A stretch of 64,000 nucleotides of DNA, taken from the NCBI GenBank assembly GCA_020466095.1, contig CM035806.1, forward strand, positions 9,219,251 to 9,283,250, in the 5' to 3' direction. Position numbers and translations under genes: made by a program. The stretch's first letter is position 1. Each line of letters starts with the position of its first letter. Below, piece after piece: positions 24,901 through 33,771 of the stretch. Source of the stretch: Chlorops oryzae. Taxonomy: Eukaryota; Arthropoda; Insecta; Diptera; Chloropidae. A model generated the notes under the pieces. It was not told where the DNA came from. It ran no database searches and was given only the letters and a program-made list of their open reading frames with translations.

Positions 24901-24959
24901 GTTTTGACCGTCTTAGACCAACAAGAATACCACGGAAAATATCCTCAGCTGAAAAATAA
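12965..24959 (+). CDS. Cap-G: Condensin I subunit CAP-G (condensin complex subunit 3)
   Basis: CAP-G is the HEAT-repeat subunit of condensin I, which compacts mitotic chromosomes with SMC2/SMC4, CAP-D2 and CAP-H/Barren. Exons are 12965-13150, 13307-13483, 13569-14185, 14936-15136, 15677-15914, 16135-16401, 16475-16603, 16708-17580, 17658-17759, 18626-19342, 20321-20515 and 23901-24959. Every junction keeps frame and the sum gives 1586 residues. Exons 1-9 hold the conserved HEAT core, with RLRDMSPSVRVQAIVAMQRL, DPSPRVRQAVITCMG and DVDEKVRRHTYLHMSSYPV in exon 3 and the Cnd3 C-terminal HEAT region in exon 8. Exons 10-12 (about 656 residues) are a Ser/Thr/Lys-rich, probably disordered tail with an AT-hook-like KKRGRQPK in exon 12. 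The exon 5 donor is GTTGGT, weaker than the others. The start at 12965 is followed by a second Met codon. Confidence 0.94.
14211..14784 (-). mobile_element. Mini-me/DINE-like element, family 2, copy in Cap-G intron 3
   Basis: In its own orientation the element starts ACAAGTAAGGGTGTTATAGT, has the palindrome GTCAGGCGAGCCTGAC near the start, and ends with a GACACA...TGTGTC hairpin and GGGTATA. A short GTCY-like run (GTCGTCGTCTGTC) lies near 14344. These traits fit the mini-me/DINE-1 (Helentron-related) non-autonomous elements of flies. It is a shortened copy of 27422-28314. Confidence 0.75.
15157..15607. mobile_element. 451-bp TIR element in Cap-G intron 4
   Basis: The ends read AGCTAGTACACAAAGGCAGC and its complement (GCTGCCTTTGTGTACTAGCT). 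A third, internal copy of the tip (GGCTAGTACACAAGAG) lies near 15259 in the same orientation as the left end. No transposase frame is present. Confidence 0.75.
15953..16083. mobile_element. 131-bp piggyBac-like MITE in Cap-G intron 5
   Basis: The TIR is CCCGGTAGCGCCT with its complement AGGCGCTACCGGG. It is flanked by TTAA on both sides (15949-15952 and 16084-16087). TTAA targets and a CCC tip define piggyBac-type elements. It sits 38 bases after the weak exon 5 donor. Confidence 0.85.
17805..18498. mobile_element. 694-bp hAT-like element in Cap-G intron 9
   Basis: The tips are TAGGGTGACCAAA on the left and TTTGGTTACCCTA on the right. Flanks TCTTAAA at 17798-17804 and 18499-18505 are identical, 7 bp or 8 bp if one terminal base is shared. 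The size fits a hAT-type insertion. The 90-codon minus frame inside (18074-18346) shows no transposase motif. Confidence 0.7.
19736..19965. mobile_element. CAGGTGTGTGATTGG MITE, copy 1 (Cap-G intron 10)
   Basis: The tips are CAGGTGTGTGATTGGATTCC and GGAATCCAATCACATGCCCG, flanked by ATT on both sides. It is the reverse complement of the copy at 22894-23128, with the shared internal stretch CGAAAACTTTATCGTATAGC. Confidence 0.75.
20264..20315. repeat. (ATT)n microsatellite beside the Cap-G exon 11 acceptor
   Basis: About 16 units of ATT, with one interruption, end six bases before the acceptor AG at 20319-20320. Length changes here would alter the distance from branch point to acceptor. Confidence 0.85.
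20516..22181. other. Cap-G intron 11, unassigned first part
   Basis: AT-rich intron sequence with long poly-T runs near 20708, 20995 and 22039, and a (TA)-like run at 21192. Apart from these simple runs I see no gene or complete element. Confidence 0.5.
22182..22889. mobile_element. AGGGGTATTCAC element, long copy (Cap-G intron 11)
   Basis: The 708-bp element has tips AGGGGTATTCACAAAGGGCG and CGCCTTTCCGAATACCCCT and is flanked by AAT on both sides. Its terminal parts match the 170-bp copy at 23278-23447, while the interior is extra. This fits a longer source element and an internally deleted MITE. Confidence 0.75.
22894..23128. mobile_element. CAGGTGTGTGATTGG MITE, copy 2 (Cap-G intron 11)
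   Basis: Inverted relative to copy 1 at 19736, 235 bp, flanked by ATA on both sides. It begins four bases after the end of the preceding element. Confidence 0.75.
23278..23447. mobile_element. AGGGGTATTCAC element, 170-bp MITE
   Basis: The tips are AGGGGTATTCACAAAGG and CCTTTGTGAATACCCCT. ATT flanks both sides (23275-23277, 23448-23450). It is the short deletion form of 22182-22889. Confidence 0.8.
23529..23761. mobile_element. TTCTGAATATTCCC MITE, uninterrupted copy
   Basis: The tips AATCAGCCCGTTTCTGAATA and a diverged complement (TATTCATAATCGGTCTGATT) bound 233 bp. The interior has CTCGAGAGTAAACTTCTTC and GAAAGGAAAATT-type blocks that also occur, inverted, at 25164-26525. Confidence 0.7.
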
Positions 24960-25115
24960 TGAAACTATAGTTTTAAGTGAAAAAAAGTTAACAATTCACA
25001 AATGTTTTTTTTTTTTTAATTAATTCATTTTTTTTGAATTGTTGAAATATTTATGCATGAAGAAAATAGAGAATCAAAAAAAAAATACATAAATAGAATG
25101 AAGTGAAAATAGTCG

Positions 25116-25121
25116 AATAAA
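25116..25121 (+). terminator. Probable Cap-G poly(A) signal
   Basis: AATAAA lies 157 bases after the Cap-G stop codon, followed within about 20 bases by TGTATTTTTGCT. It is the first canonical hexamer downstream of the stop. Confidence 0.6.
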
Positions 25122-25307
25122 AAGTGTATTTTTGCTGCACTATCGTTGAGCTAACTTCTTTATTAACCCGATTCTGAATATTCCCGGGGAATTAAATATT
25201 CCCGAGACTAAAATTCTCATTTTTTAAATAGATAGGGAAAGGAAAATTATGGATGTGGATCAAATACCCATTCCCCATCAAATTTCTTCCACCAAATAAG
25301 TATTTAA

Positions 25308-26453
25308 ACAAGTAAGAAAGCTAAAGTCGGTCAAGCCCGACTTTGAAATACCCAGCGTCCCGACATTATGAGCGCACTATGTTTTGCTTCGCTATTTGTG
25401 GGCGTGGCAGTGGGAGGGCCATATAAAATTTTTTCCTACACCTTTCATTCGCCTTGGTGAACCTATGTTGCGAATTTAAAGCTTCGACGCCTTTTACTTC
25501 GGAAGTTACGAAAAATCTTTATTTGTGGGCGTGGCAGTGGGAGGGCAACATAAATTATTTCCCTACACCTTTCATTCGCCTTGGTGACCCTATGTTGCGA
25601 ATTTGAAGCTTCTACGCTTTTTACTTCGGAAATTACGAAAAATCTTCATTTGTGGGCGTGGCAGTGGGCGGGCCGCATAAGATTTTTTCCTACACCTTTC
25701 ATTCGCCTTGGTCAACCTATGCTGCGAATTTGAAGCTTCTACGCCTTTTACTTCGGAAGTTACGAAAAATCTTTATTTGTGGGCGTGGCAGTAGGCGGGC
25801 TACATAAATTTTTTTTCCTACACCTTTCATTTGCCTTGGTCAACCTATGCTGCGAATTTGAAGCTTCTACGCCTTTTACTTCGGAAGTTACGAAAAATCT
25901 TTATTTGTGGGCGTGGCAGTAGGCGGGCTACATAAATTTTTTTTCCTACACCTTTCATTTGCCTTGGTCAACCTATGCTGCGAATTTGAAGCTTCTACGC
26001 CTTTTACTTCACAAGTTACGATAAGCAATTATTTTTGGGCTTATTTGTGGGCGTGGCTCGAGGAGGGCGGCGTCCATTTTTTGCCAGGATATGTCCCTTT
26101 TCGTAGTTTACCAGCACACCAAATATCAATGGAATGTGTTGAGTGGTTCGCAAGTTACAAGCATTTTGTTGAAAACACAATAAATTCATTTGTGGGCGTG
26201 GCAGTGGGCGGATGTCTCCCATTTTTACTTAGGATCATACTCGGATACATGTGTGCCAAATTTCGACTTCATTGGTTCAGCCGTTTCGGAGGAGATCCGA
26301 CCACGGACGGACGGACAGACGGACATGTCTAAATCGATTCAGTTTTTGATCCTGATCATTTCTATATATATTTCTCTATATCTCCGGAGCTTAATTCTCC
26401 CTGTTACAAGATTTGCACAAAACTAATATACCCCGCTTACGCTGGGTATAAAA
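25308..26453 (+). mobile_element. Mini-me/DINE-like element, family 1, long copy
   Basis: The element starts ACAAGTAAGAAAGCTAAAGT, has a near-palindrome GTCGGTCAAGCCCGAC, then ATACCCAGCG, and ends with the complement CGCTGGGTAT followed by poly-A. A GTCY-type run (CGGACGGACAGACGGACATG) lies near 26309. Shared start, GTCY run and end hairpin fit mini-me/DINE-1 (Helentron-related) elements. The family 1 and family 2 elements here share the first nine bases. Confidence 0.8.
25395..26029 (+). repeat. 127-bp tandem array inside the family 1 element
   Basis: The phrase TTTGTGGGCGTGGCAG recurs at 25395, 25522, 25649, 25776 and 25903, exactly 127 bases apart. Each unit also has CATTCGCCTTGGT (or CATTTGCC) and CGCCTTTTACTTCGGAAGTT. 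The copy at 59317 has only two such units (59404, 59531). Confidence 0.9.
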
Positions 26454-26558
26454 AGAAGAAGTTTACTCCCGAGAAAAGTGAATTCCCCGGGAATCCGTTG
26501 TTCCCCGAGAATATTCAGAATCGTGCTTTATATGTAGTAAATGGAGTGAATGCGTATA

Positions 26559-26722
26559 CAGTAGAGTACGGATAAATGCAACACGTTTTTTTGCTCGAAT
26601 TCTTGTGCACTTATGCACAATCCGTGCATATTTTCATGAGGACTCAAAAAAAAGGCATCAAAGCACCTTGCATTTATGGGGTTTTTGCATTTATTCGTGT
26701 TGCATTTATCCGTAGTTCACTG
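26559..26722. mobile_element. 164-bp pogo/Tigger-like MITE
   Basis: The tips CAGTAGAGTACGGATAAATG and CATTTATCCGTAGTTCACTG are flanked by TA on both sides. CAGT tips and TA targets are typical of pogo/Tigger-type elements. Confidence 0.75.
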
Positions 26723-26767
26723 TATTCCTGTTTTATTTGCATTTTTAGTCTCTCGGTTCGGCGACTC

Positions 26768-27095
26768 CCAGCCGGAAATTTACTCATAAAGGACCAATTC
26801 ATTAATTTTTTCACCAAGGATATCAAGGGGAAAATTTGAATACTTCTCAAGTGCCATCGAGAGGAAATGTTTATTCATCGCAACTTCAATGGCACCTGTC
26901 ATCGATAGAGGTATCGATACGGCGGAGTAGATCTACTCCACATTCGATGACCAACTCGTGACATAATGCTCTTATGACTGCCAATGCCGATTGTGTGTTA
27001 ATTTCATTAGAAAGTTGGTGTATAATCAGGAGGAGTCGCGGCTCTAATGTCATGCTGAAATCATTGATTGTTTCACCGGGACATTTCCGGCTGGG
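26768..27095 (-). mobile_element. CCCAGCCGGAAA repeat, copy 2 with both tips
   Basis: It begins CCCAGCCGGAAA and ends TTTCCGGCTGGG, perfect 12-bp inverted tips, 328 bp in all. The body from 26793 is near-identical to the reverse complement of 4960-5269. No coding content is evident and the family is unassigned. Confidence 0.75.
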
Positions 27096-27421
27096 CTGTT
27101 TTCTACAACGATGCTTGTCATCACATCACACATAAAAGCTCTTTCATTCTACACTTTCTTCAAGCTTCATTGTGCTTAAAAACCGACCCAGCGGCATCAA
27201 GACCAGACGCATGATGGGCCTTCCTGGCCCATTTTCTTCAAAAATTTCTATTTTCAAAAACAGGCAAACATCTTTGAACTGAAGTGAATCGGATGGCAAT
27301 ATGTAATTTGTCTGTATCTTGGTTGGCTGGTTGGTTAGTGTGGCTGCCACCAAGTGTGACACACATGGGTCCGTTGTGATACCACGAAAAATGGGGAAAA
27401 CAAAGGAGAACCGAAACAGAA

Positions 27422-28138
27422 ACAAGTAAGGGTGTTATAGTCAGGCGAGCCTGACAATAGAATACCCGACACAGACACACGTGTTCAAATAATTTTTAAT
27501 ATCAAGAGGTGTTTAAGGCCATATGGGGGCCCAATCCACCGACTTTTGTTATATTTCTTTATGAAAACTGCCCCTCTGCCACGCCCACTTTTCCAATTTT
27601 TTGGAATTTTAATCAGAGGCTTAGATATACGCTCAAATCCTAAGTTTCATTGAAATATTTGGAAAAAGTCCGATTTTGAGGGAGTTTTGAGATTTTTGTG
27701 ACAGACCCTAGTACTGGAGGTACCCTTTATAATGGACCGATCTAGGAAATTTTTTGGGAGAATGTTTATGGCTACAAAGAAAGCATAAGTGTCAACTTTC
27801 GTTCAAGTCCCATTTGAAGTTCGGGTGTAGGGGACAATTTTCGAAAAACGCCCTTCTGCCACGCCCACTTTAAAAATTTTTGAAAATCGTATTACTTGCC
27901 TTGAAAAATGTTCACATATCAAATTTCATCAAAATATGTTGAAAAACTTCGATTTTAGAGCAGTTTTTGTGATTTTCGTAACAGACCCTAGTACTGGAGG
28001 TACCCCTAAAAATGGTCCGATCGGGTCCATTCTCGAACTTGTTCTTACTCATGTCCCCGTGAGCACGCATACCAAATTTTGTCAAGATAGCTCAACTCCT
28101 TCGATAAGATAACTGTATACAAACAGACGGACAGACAG

Positions 28139-28179
<41 letters not shown>

Positions 28180-28314
28180 ATGTCTAAATCGAATCTCCTG
28201 GTGACGCTGATCATTTCTATATATATTTTGTATGGTCTATCTCGACTGGTTCTGGGTGTTACACACAACCACACAAACGCAATATACCCTCGACACAGAG
28301 TGTGTCGGGTATAA
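27422..28314 (+). mobile_element. Mini-me/DINE-like element, family 2, long copy
   Basis: It starts ACAAGTAAGGGTGTTATAGT with the palindrome GTCAGGCGAGCCTGAC and AATACCCGACACAG. It ends with the hairpin GACACAGAGTGTGTC and GGGTATAAAA. A long GTCY-type microsatellite, (CAGA)n with CGGA variants, occupies about 28120-28178. Two internal blocks of GACCCTAGTACTGGAGGTAC (about 27705 and 27985) form a partial direct duplication. Confidence 0.8.
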
Positions 28315-28331
28315 AAACGACAACAAACTAT

Positions 28332-28409
28332 CACGCCCGAGCTGGGAGTTGAACCCAGATCCTCTCGCTTCGCAAGTTCGCTTCTCAACCACCTATTACG
28401 CCATGGACC
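28332..28409 (-). tRNA. tRNA-like sequence next to a mini-me 3' end
   Basis: On the minus strand, ATGGCGTAATAGGTGGTTGAG resembles an A-box and GGGTTCAACTCCC a B-box. It begins 17 bases after the element at 27422-28314. Arms are imperfect, so it is likely a tRNA-derived repeat. Confidence 0.4.
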
Positions 28410-30299
28410 AGGTCGACCTGTACCTTGCTTTATTCAAATATTTTAGGATAGTTTTAGTGTTTTTATTTTTATTGCCAACCATTTTTGTCTATTATGGGAG
28501 GTGCTGAATTGCATCACACTACTACTAATACAATCTCGAGTATTTTCCCGGAGGGAACTGAAATTAAAGTTATTTTTATTTTTAAATATTCGAATGAAAA
28601 AGGTAAATAGAATGAACGTTCGGATATTAACAAAATATTAATTTATTTAGGGGTAAAACTGGGAGATATTGTTTTAAAATAGCCAGAAGGTGGCGTGATA
28701 ACGGGAATACACTGAAAAAAAAATTTATGTTATTTCTATTTTCTTAAGCGGATACCTACGCAGCCGAAAAAGATGTCCGCTTAAATGGAAACTATTCGAG
28801 AAGCATGAATACTAGAGCAATCCCACAAAGTGTCCGCAAGGAGAGAGTACACTGTATAAAATTTGGAAAAAGAGCTAATTTAAAAGTATTTTGCAAGCAT
28901 ATTTCAAGGACACTGAGCAGTCGAAACCTACAAAACCTCGGCTTCTACAGTGTTTTTAATGTAGTAGTACCTATCCTTAGTCGGCAATAGCCTTTGAATA
29001 TAAGGCGAGCCTTTTCAAGGATCTAAGGAACCGTTTAGTAAAGCAAAGTAGTTTTCGAAACCCCTGTAAGAAAGGTGGTCACAATGACATAGGTAAATAG
29101 ATGTACTATTAAAAAAATAAATAACGGCTATTATTTCCCACCAAAATAATATGTATTTCAAAATAATCTAAAAAAAAAAAAGTAACGAATAAAAAAATTC
29201 TTCATAATTCATAAATTTCCAGTATTTTACCTGAAATCTTTTAGAAATCGGGATTTGCCTCTTATTTCTGTTAAAACCAAAAAAAAAAAAAAATCAGAAT
29301 TGGCCTAATTTCAGCATAATTATTCCTTTTCCGAAAGAAAAAGTGTATATATGTAAGGATTGATCAGGGTGACGCGATGAGTTGATTTAGCCATGTCTGT
29401 CGGTCACAAATTAGTTTTTCGTAATTTAGTCCTAAACCATAAAAGATATCATATTGAAATTTGGTATGGACTTGTCCCTGGTAAGTGTCCGAAAAACTGC
29501 GCACAAGTTTTTTTTTTCGTAGTCCTATCTAGGGTTGTGGGAAGTGGTTCAGAAGTTTCGAAAATCACTATACATCCCATAGCATTGATATTTGTAGTGG
29601 GTATAGCTACTATATTGACTTAAGCTTTGGCTGAAAAAAATTTAGACATCGCTATAACTATGGTCACCATCCTACATATTTTTTTTTTTTTTTTTTTGTT
29701 ATTCTGATATTTGTATATAAAACGGATTTTATTTTGACTCACCTACCAAAATGCTGCCTACAGAAGCGATGAATCGTAACACATTTTGTAGGCCGTAGGA
29801 GGTAATGCATACGACCTCATATACCATCCTAGTATACTTTTGTTCGAGCGTGGACGTTTTGTAGAGTGAACAGACTACCAACCCTACATAAAGTAAGGTA
29901 TTGGTAGACAGTTCGCCTAAAATCTCGTATACTTTGTAAGCTATTAATATCCAGATCGCTTACAGTCTCGTATACTTTGTAAGCGGTAGGCACTGTTGGG
30001 CGCTGGGATGTTTCTTTAAAAAAAATTTTTTTTTTTTCAAATAATAATTCTTATAATAAAAAAACGCAAAAATTAATTATTCACCATGCCGTTTTTGGGA
30101 AATTAATACTTAGGTATATAAGGCACAGTCCCTTATAAATTTATAAAACAGAACTTACCTACCTATTTAGAGAGTTTGATTTTAGAAACCAAACTCCTTA
30201 ACAAACGGCTGTTCGTATTTCGTTACGAGAAAGGTATGAATTTCAAAAGTGGGTTGTTTTTTTTTTTTTTCAAATATACTATATATTTATTTTTATGCG
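28410..30299. other. Repeat relics, no gene
   Basis: Bases 28740-28860 resemble the AAGCGGACA/GTACACTG family seen whole at 62511-62661. Bases 29340-29640 look like a decayed, inverted mini-me-like copy (GATCAGGGTGACGCGATGAG, GATTTAGCCATGTCTGTCGG). Near 29920 and 29970 TCTCGTATACTTTGTAAG occurs twice. No coding region is supported. Confidence 0.5.
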
Positions 30300-30385
30300 A
30301 ATTTTAATTAAATGTTTTTCTTGGTTTTTTTCTTTAATTAAATATATATAAGTAGCGAATACTTTATCAGTTTTTCTTTTATATA

Positions 30386-30389
<4 letters not shown>

Positions 30390-30457
<68 letters not shown>
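30390..30457. repeat. (TA)n microsatellite
   Basis: An uninterrupted run of alternating T and A of about 68 bases. Confidence 0.9.
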
Positions 30458-30460
<3 letters not shown>

Positions 30461-31673
30461 TATATAACTCATAAGTTATTATACGTTATAGAACCTTAAA
30501 TTTCTACAAATGTTTTCCATTTATGTTTTAGTTTAGTAGTTGTTATAGTATTGTTTTACATAAAATTATATAATTTTTGTAAATAGTTGTTTTTGTTTTT
30601 GTTGATTTTGAATTGAAATTTTTTTAAATTTTCTCTTTTTTGTTGTTGCTTTTATTTACACAGATTTGCGTTATAATAGCTTAATTTTAATCGCGGCCAA
30701 TTTTCAAAGAAGCTGTAAGTGTAGGTGCGTGCTGATCGTTTTTATTTCTTCCACTACATCTCTCCCTGTCCCTCTTTCCCTCTTATGGTTGTGAGTATAA
30801 AACATTTGCTTTTTTTTGTTGTGTGTGGTTAGATAAATGGGTTGTGATTGAAGTTTTCAAAATTTTTCATTGTATATATCAAAGAATTTTTTGGGAAAAA
30901 AATATTCCCTAAAATCAAGAGTTAGAGAGAGACAGAGAGAGGTAGATAGAGAGAATCTTTCACGTTCAAAGAGAGTGCAGAATAGCGAGGACTTGATGAG
31001 GGTTAATTGAAAAAATCCTTTTGCTCAATTTTTCCTCAATGAAATGTAGTTATTTTTTCTTCATTTTTTTTTTTTTTGTTTTTTTCTCTCTCTCTCTCAG
31101 GCAGAGCAATGAACAACAACAACAACAACAACTACACCAATAAAGTGCGGAAAAGACGAAAGTTTCGAACTTGAATTTTGCTTTCTTAATCTATGTTTGA
31201 ATTCTTCGTGTATTTTCAAATAATTAAAAAATTATAATATTAATAGTTATAAGTAATAATCTTAATAGAGAAAGTGCTCCAACGCATTTTCAGCTATCAG
31301 CACACATTATTCAACACACTCGTGTATTTTTATGGGTTAAAATTCTTTTAAGCTTATAATACCTACAAAAAGGTAAATTTGAATGAATTTCTTAAATTGT
31401 TCATCTTCTTCTCTTCTTTTCTTCATAATCATTTCTCATTTCTCTTCTTTTTTTTCTTCTTTTTCTTTCCTTATGAGTGTGTTTGTGTGTTAATAAATAT
31501 TAAACATTTTCAATAAATGTGTATAAAAGCGTTTCATTTTAAACATTTTTTTTAAGCCTAAATACAACTACTAAATAGATGTTACTGTATATATTTATAT
31601 ATGTACTTGTTAATTATATTTTAGCGATAGGTGCATAATTATTATATTTAGTAGTGTTTACCAAAAGTTTAAG

Positions 31674-31678
31674 CTATA

Positions 31679-31777
<99 letters not shown>

Positions 31778-31780
31778 ATG
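31674..31780. repeat. (TA)n microsatellite
   Basis: About 105 bases of TA with two small interruptions (TATTATA). Confidence 0.9.
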
Positions 31781-32054
31781 TATATCTATAGAAATTATAT
31801 AAACATTGACACAAAGACAACACACACATACATACGAAGACATTTAAATATGTTAGAAATATTTGATTTTTGTTTTTTGCTTTTTTGTTTAATTACAACA
31901 TTTATATTTAACATTAATAAAAAAAAAAACAAAAAAAAAAAATAAATAAAAAAATTTGACAAGCAATGAATTTTACACTTGGAACGATAAAACTACACAC
32001 ATCGAGCTACTAATAAGGACATTACTTTCATTTAATGTAATAAAAGTCGTTTTG

Positions 32055-32058
<4 letters not shown>

Positions 32059-32089
<31 letters not shown>

Positions 32090-32107
32090 TATTATTATTA
32101 TTATTTT
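32059..32107. repeat. (ATT)n microsatellite
   Basis: About 16 ATT units with one interruption, like the array at 20264-20315. Confidence 0.85.
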
Positions 32108-33053
32108 ATATATGTATAAAAAGCAGACTTCAACAAAATTATAAATAAAATCAAAATTAATTATTTTTCTCTACAAGCATTAGTAGTACATACAGTTCAA
32201 AGACAACGCCGTTAGACACTAGCAGCGGTATTTTTAAATTATTGAATGCAGCACTTTTTCTTTTTTGTCATATAAAAATATTTGCTTAGTTTTTTAGCTA
32301 AACAGTACCACTATACAAAAAAAAAAAAAACTTTTTTTTAAATAAACAAAAGATAAGATTTATAAAAATCGAAATATTACGGCTAGTAATTATTTAAGCA
32401 ACCACGTCATAAACGCGATTACAAATATATATATATATATATGTGTGTATGTGTATATGTATATATATTATATATATGCAGTTGAAATTATTTCACTACC
32501 CCAAAACGTTAATGCTATTTACATTATTAAATTCTTAGTACGAACGTACATACATACATACATACATATCAGTATATATGTGCCTTGGCTTTTCATTTTT
32601 TGTTCATTTTCAATAATTTTTAAGTTTTTTTTTTTCGGTCTCTTTCCTGCTCTCTTTTTGAAGCTGCTTAGTTCTAATAATAAGAACTAATATACAAATT
32701 TACAGCGGAATTTTATGTAAAAATTTTTCGGTCAAAGTTTCTTTTTGTTTTTACTCATCGAGCAATCTTTTCCGTTTAGCAGTTTCCTCTTATGTTTTGT
32801 TTTTTTTTTTTTTTTTTTTTTTGTTTCTTTTCGCTTTATCGACTAATAACCGCCCACACGTAGGTTGGTCTAACAGTTTAGAACTAGTTTGAACTACAAT
32901 AATTATTCATTTTTTATATATTACAGTGAAGCATGCCTTTCAAGAATTAAAGGCTCTTGTCAAAATCAAAATCTAAGAAAATAAAATATTGAAAAAAAAA
33001 AAAAAGAAAGAACGAAAAAAGGCCTCAAAAATTTGTTTTTAAACTTAACGTAA

Positions 33054-33771
33054 CAAGGTGAATTTAATAAGGTTGATAGCAGTAGCACATCTGTCTTCTT
33101 CTTATTTTATTATTTTCCCATTTAATAGGGCATTTACATATATGTTTTAGCGCTACTCGTTTAAGCTAAAACGACTAAGTCAAATCGGGGTGTTTACATA
33201 TGCGCATGTCGTTTTGTCATTTTGTGGTTAGCTTTTGTTTGTTCAACACGTGAAATATGAGTGAATATTGTAATTTAGAAAAGAAGCGTTTATTGGGATT
33301 GCGTTCGTTTTCTACATTGGTTGTGGAAACAACCTCAAAACTTTTAAATTAGAAAATTCAATGATCATATGTTTTCCATTTTTATAGTGATGACACTCAG
33401 ATTTCGATTTTTTTATCAGTTATAAGCAGGATTTATCTTATTTAGCTACTTGTTTTAAATTAAAACAGGAAAGTTTCTCGTTTTAGTTTTATATGATAAA
33501 ACGGGAAAAATCTAAGTTGTTTTAGTGCTAAAACGGGCAAAGTAGCTAAAACGCGAATAAAACGGCATATGTAAACGGCCTATAAATGTCACATATTTTA
33601 TTTTTTTCAAAATTTGTTTTTGTTGTATTCATTAGTTGATATTAAAATTTCTGTATTCACAAAAACATATTTGACATTTGGACGTAGTCGGCACAACAAA
33701 AACCTCCCTGTTGTTTTTGTCGAGTTGTATTTGTTGTAGAACTGCTATCACACCTTATTAAATACAACTTG
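33054..33771. mobile_element. MULE-like element with nested insertion
   Basis: The left tip CAAGGTGAATTTAATAAGGT and the right tip ACCTTATTAAATACAACTTG resemble the 10414-10598 element. Flanks TTAACGTAA (33045-33053) and CTAACGTAA (33772-33780) match at 8 of 9 bases. A second element at 33128-33580 lies inside it. Confidence 0.65.
33128..33580. mobile_element. TIR element nested in 33054-33771
   Basis: The tips GGGCATTTACATATATGTTT and the diverged complement AACGGCATATGTAAACGGCC bound 453 bp, with TA on both sides. The interior repeats short blocks such as AGCTAAAACG. No coding content is seen. Confidence 0.6.

Larger units (their letters stand above)
25164..26525. mobile_element. TTCTGAATATTCCC MITE, split by a later insertion
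   Basis: The outer parts 25164-25307 and 26454-26525 together match the reverse complement of 23529-23761. The element at 25308-26453 sits inside it, so the MITE is the older insertion. Confidence 0.75.

Noticed and set aside
25907..26332. 141-codon frame, with a similar 161-codon frame at 59485-59970
   Set aside because: Both lie inside mini-me-like family 1 elements. The similarity reflects the shared repeat; no start context, domain or codon signal supports a protein.
28120..28178. Possible CRISPR-like or gene-regulatory array of GACAGACA units
   Set aside because: It is the GTCY microsatellite typical of mini-me-like elements; there are no spacers, and the host is eukaryotic.
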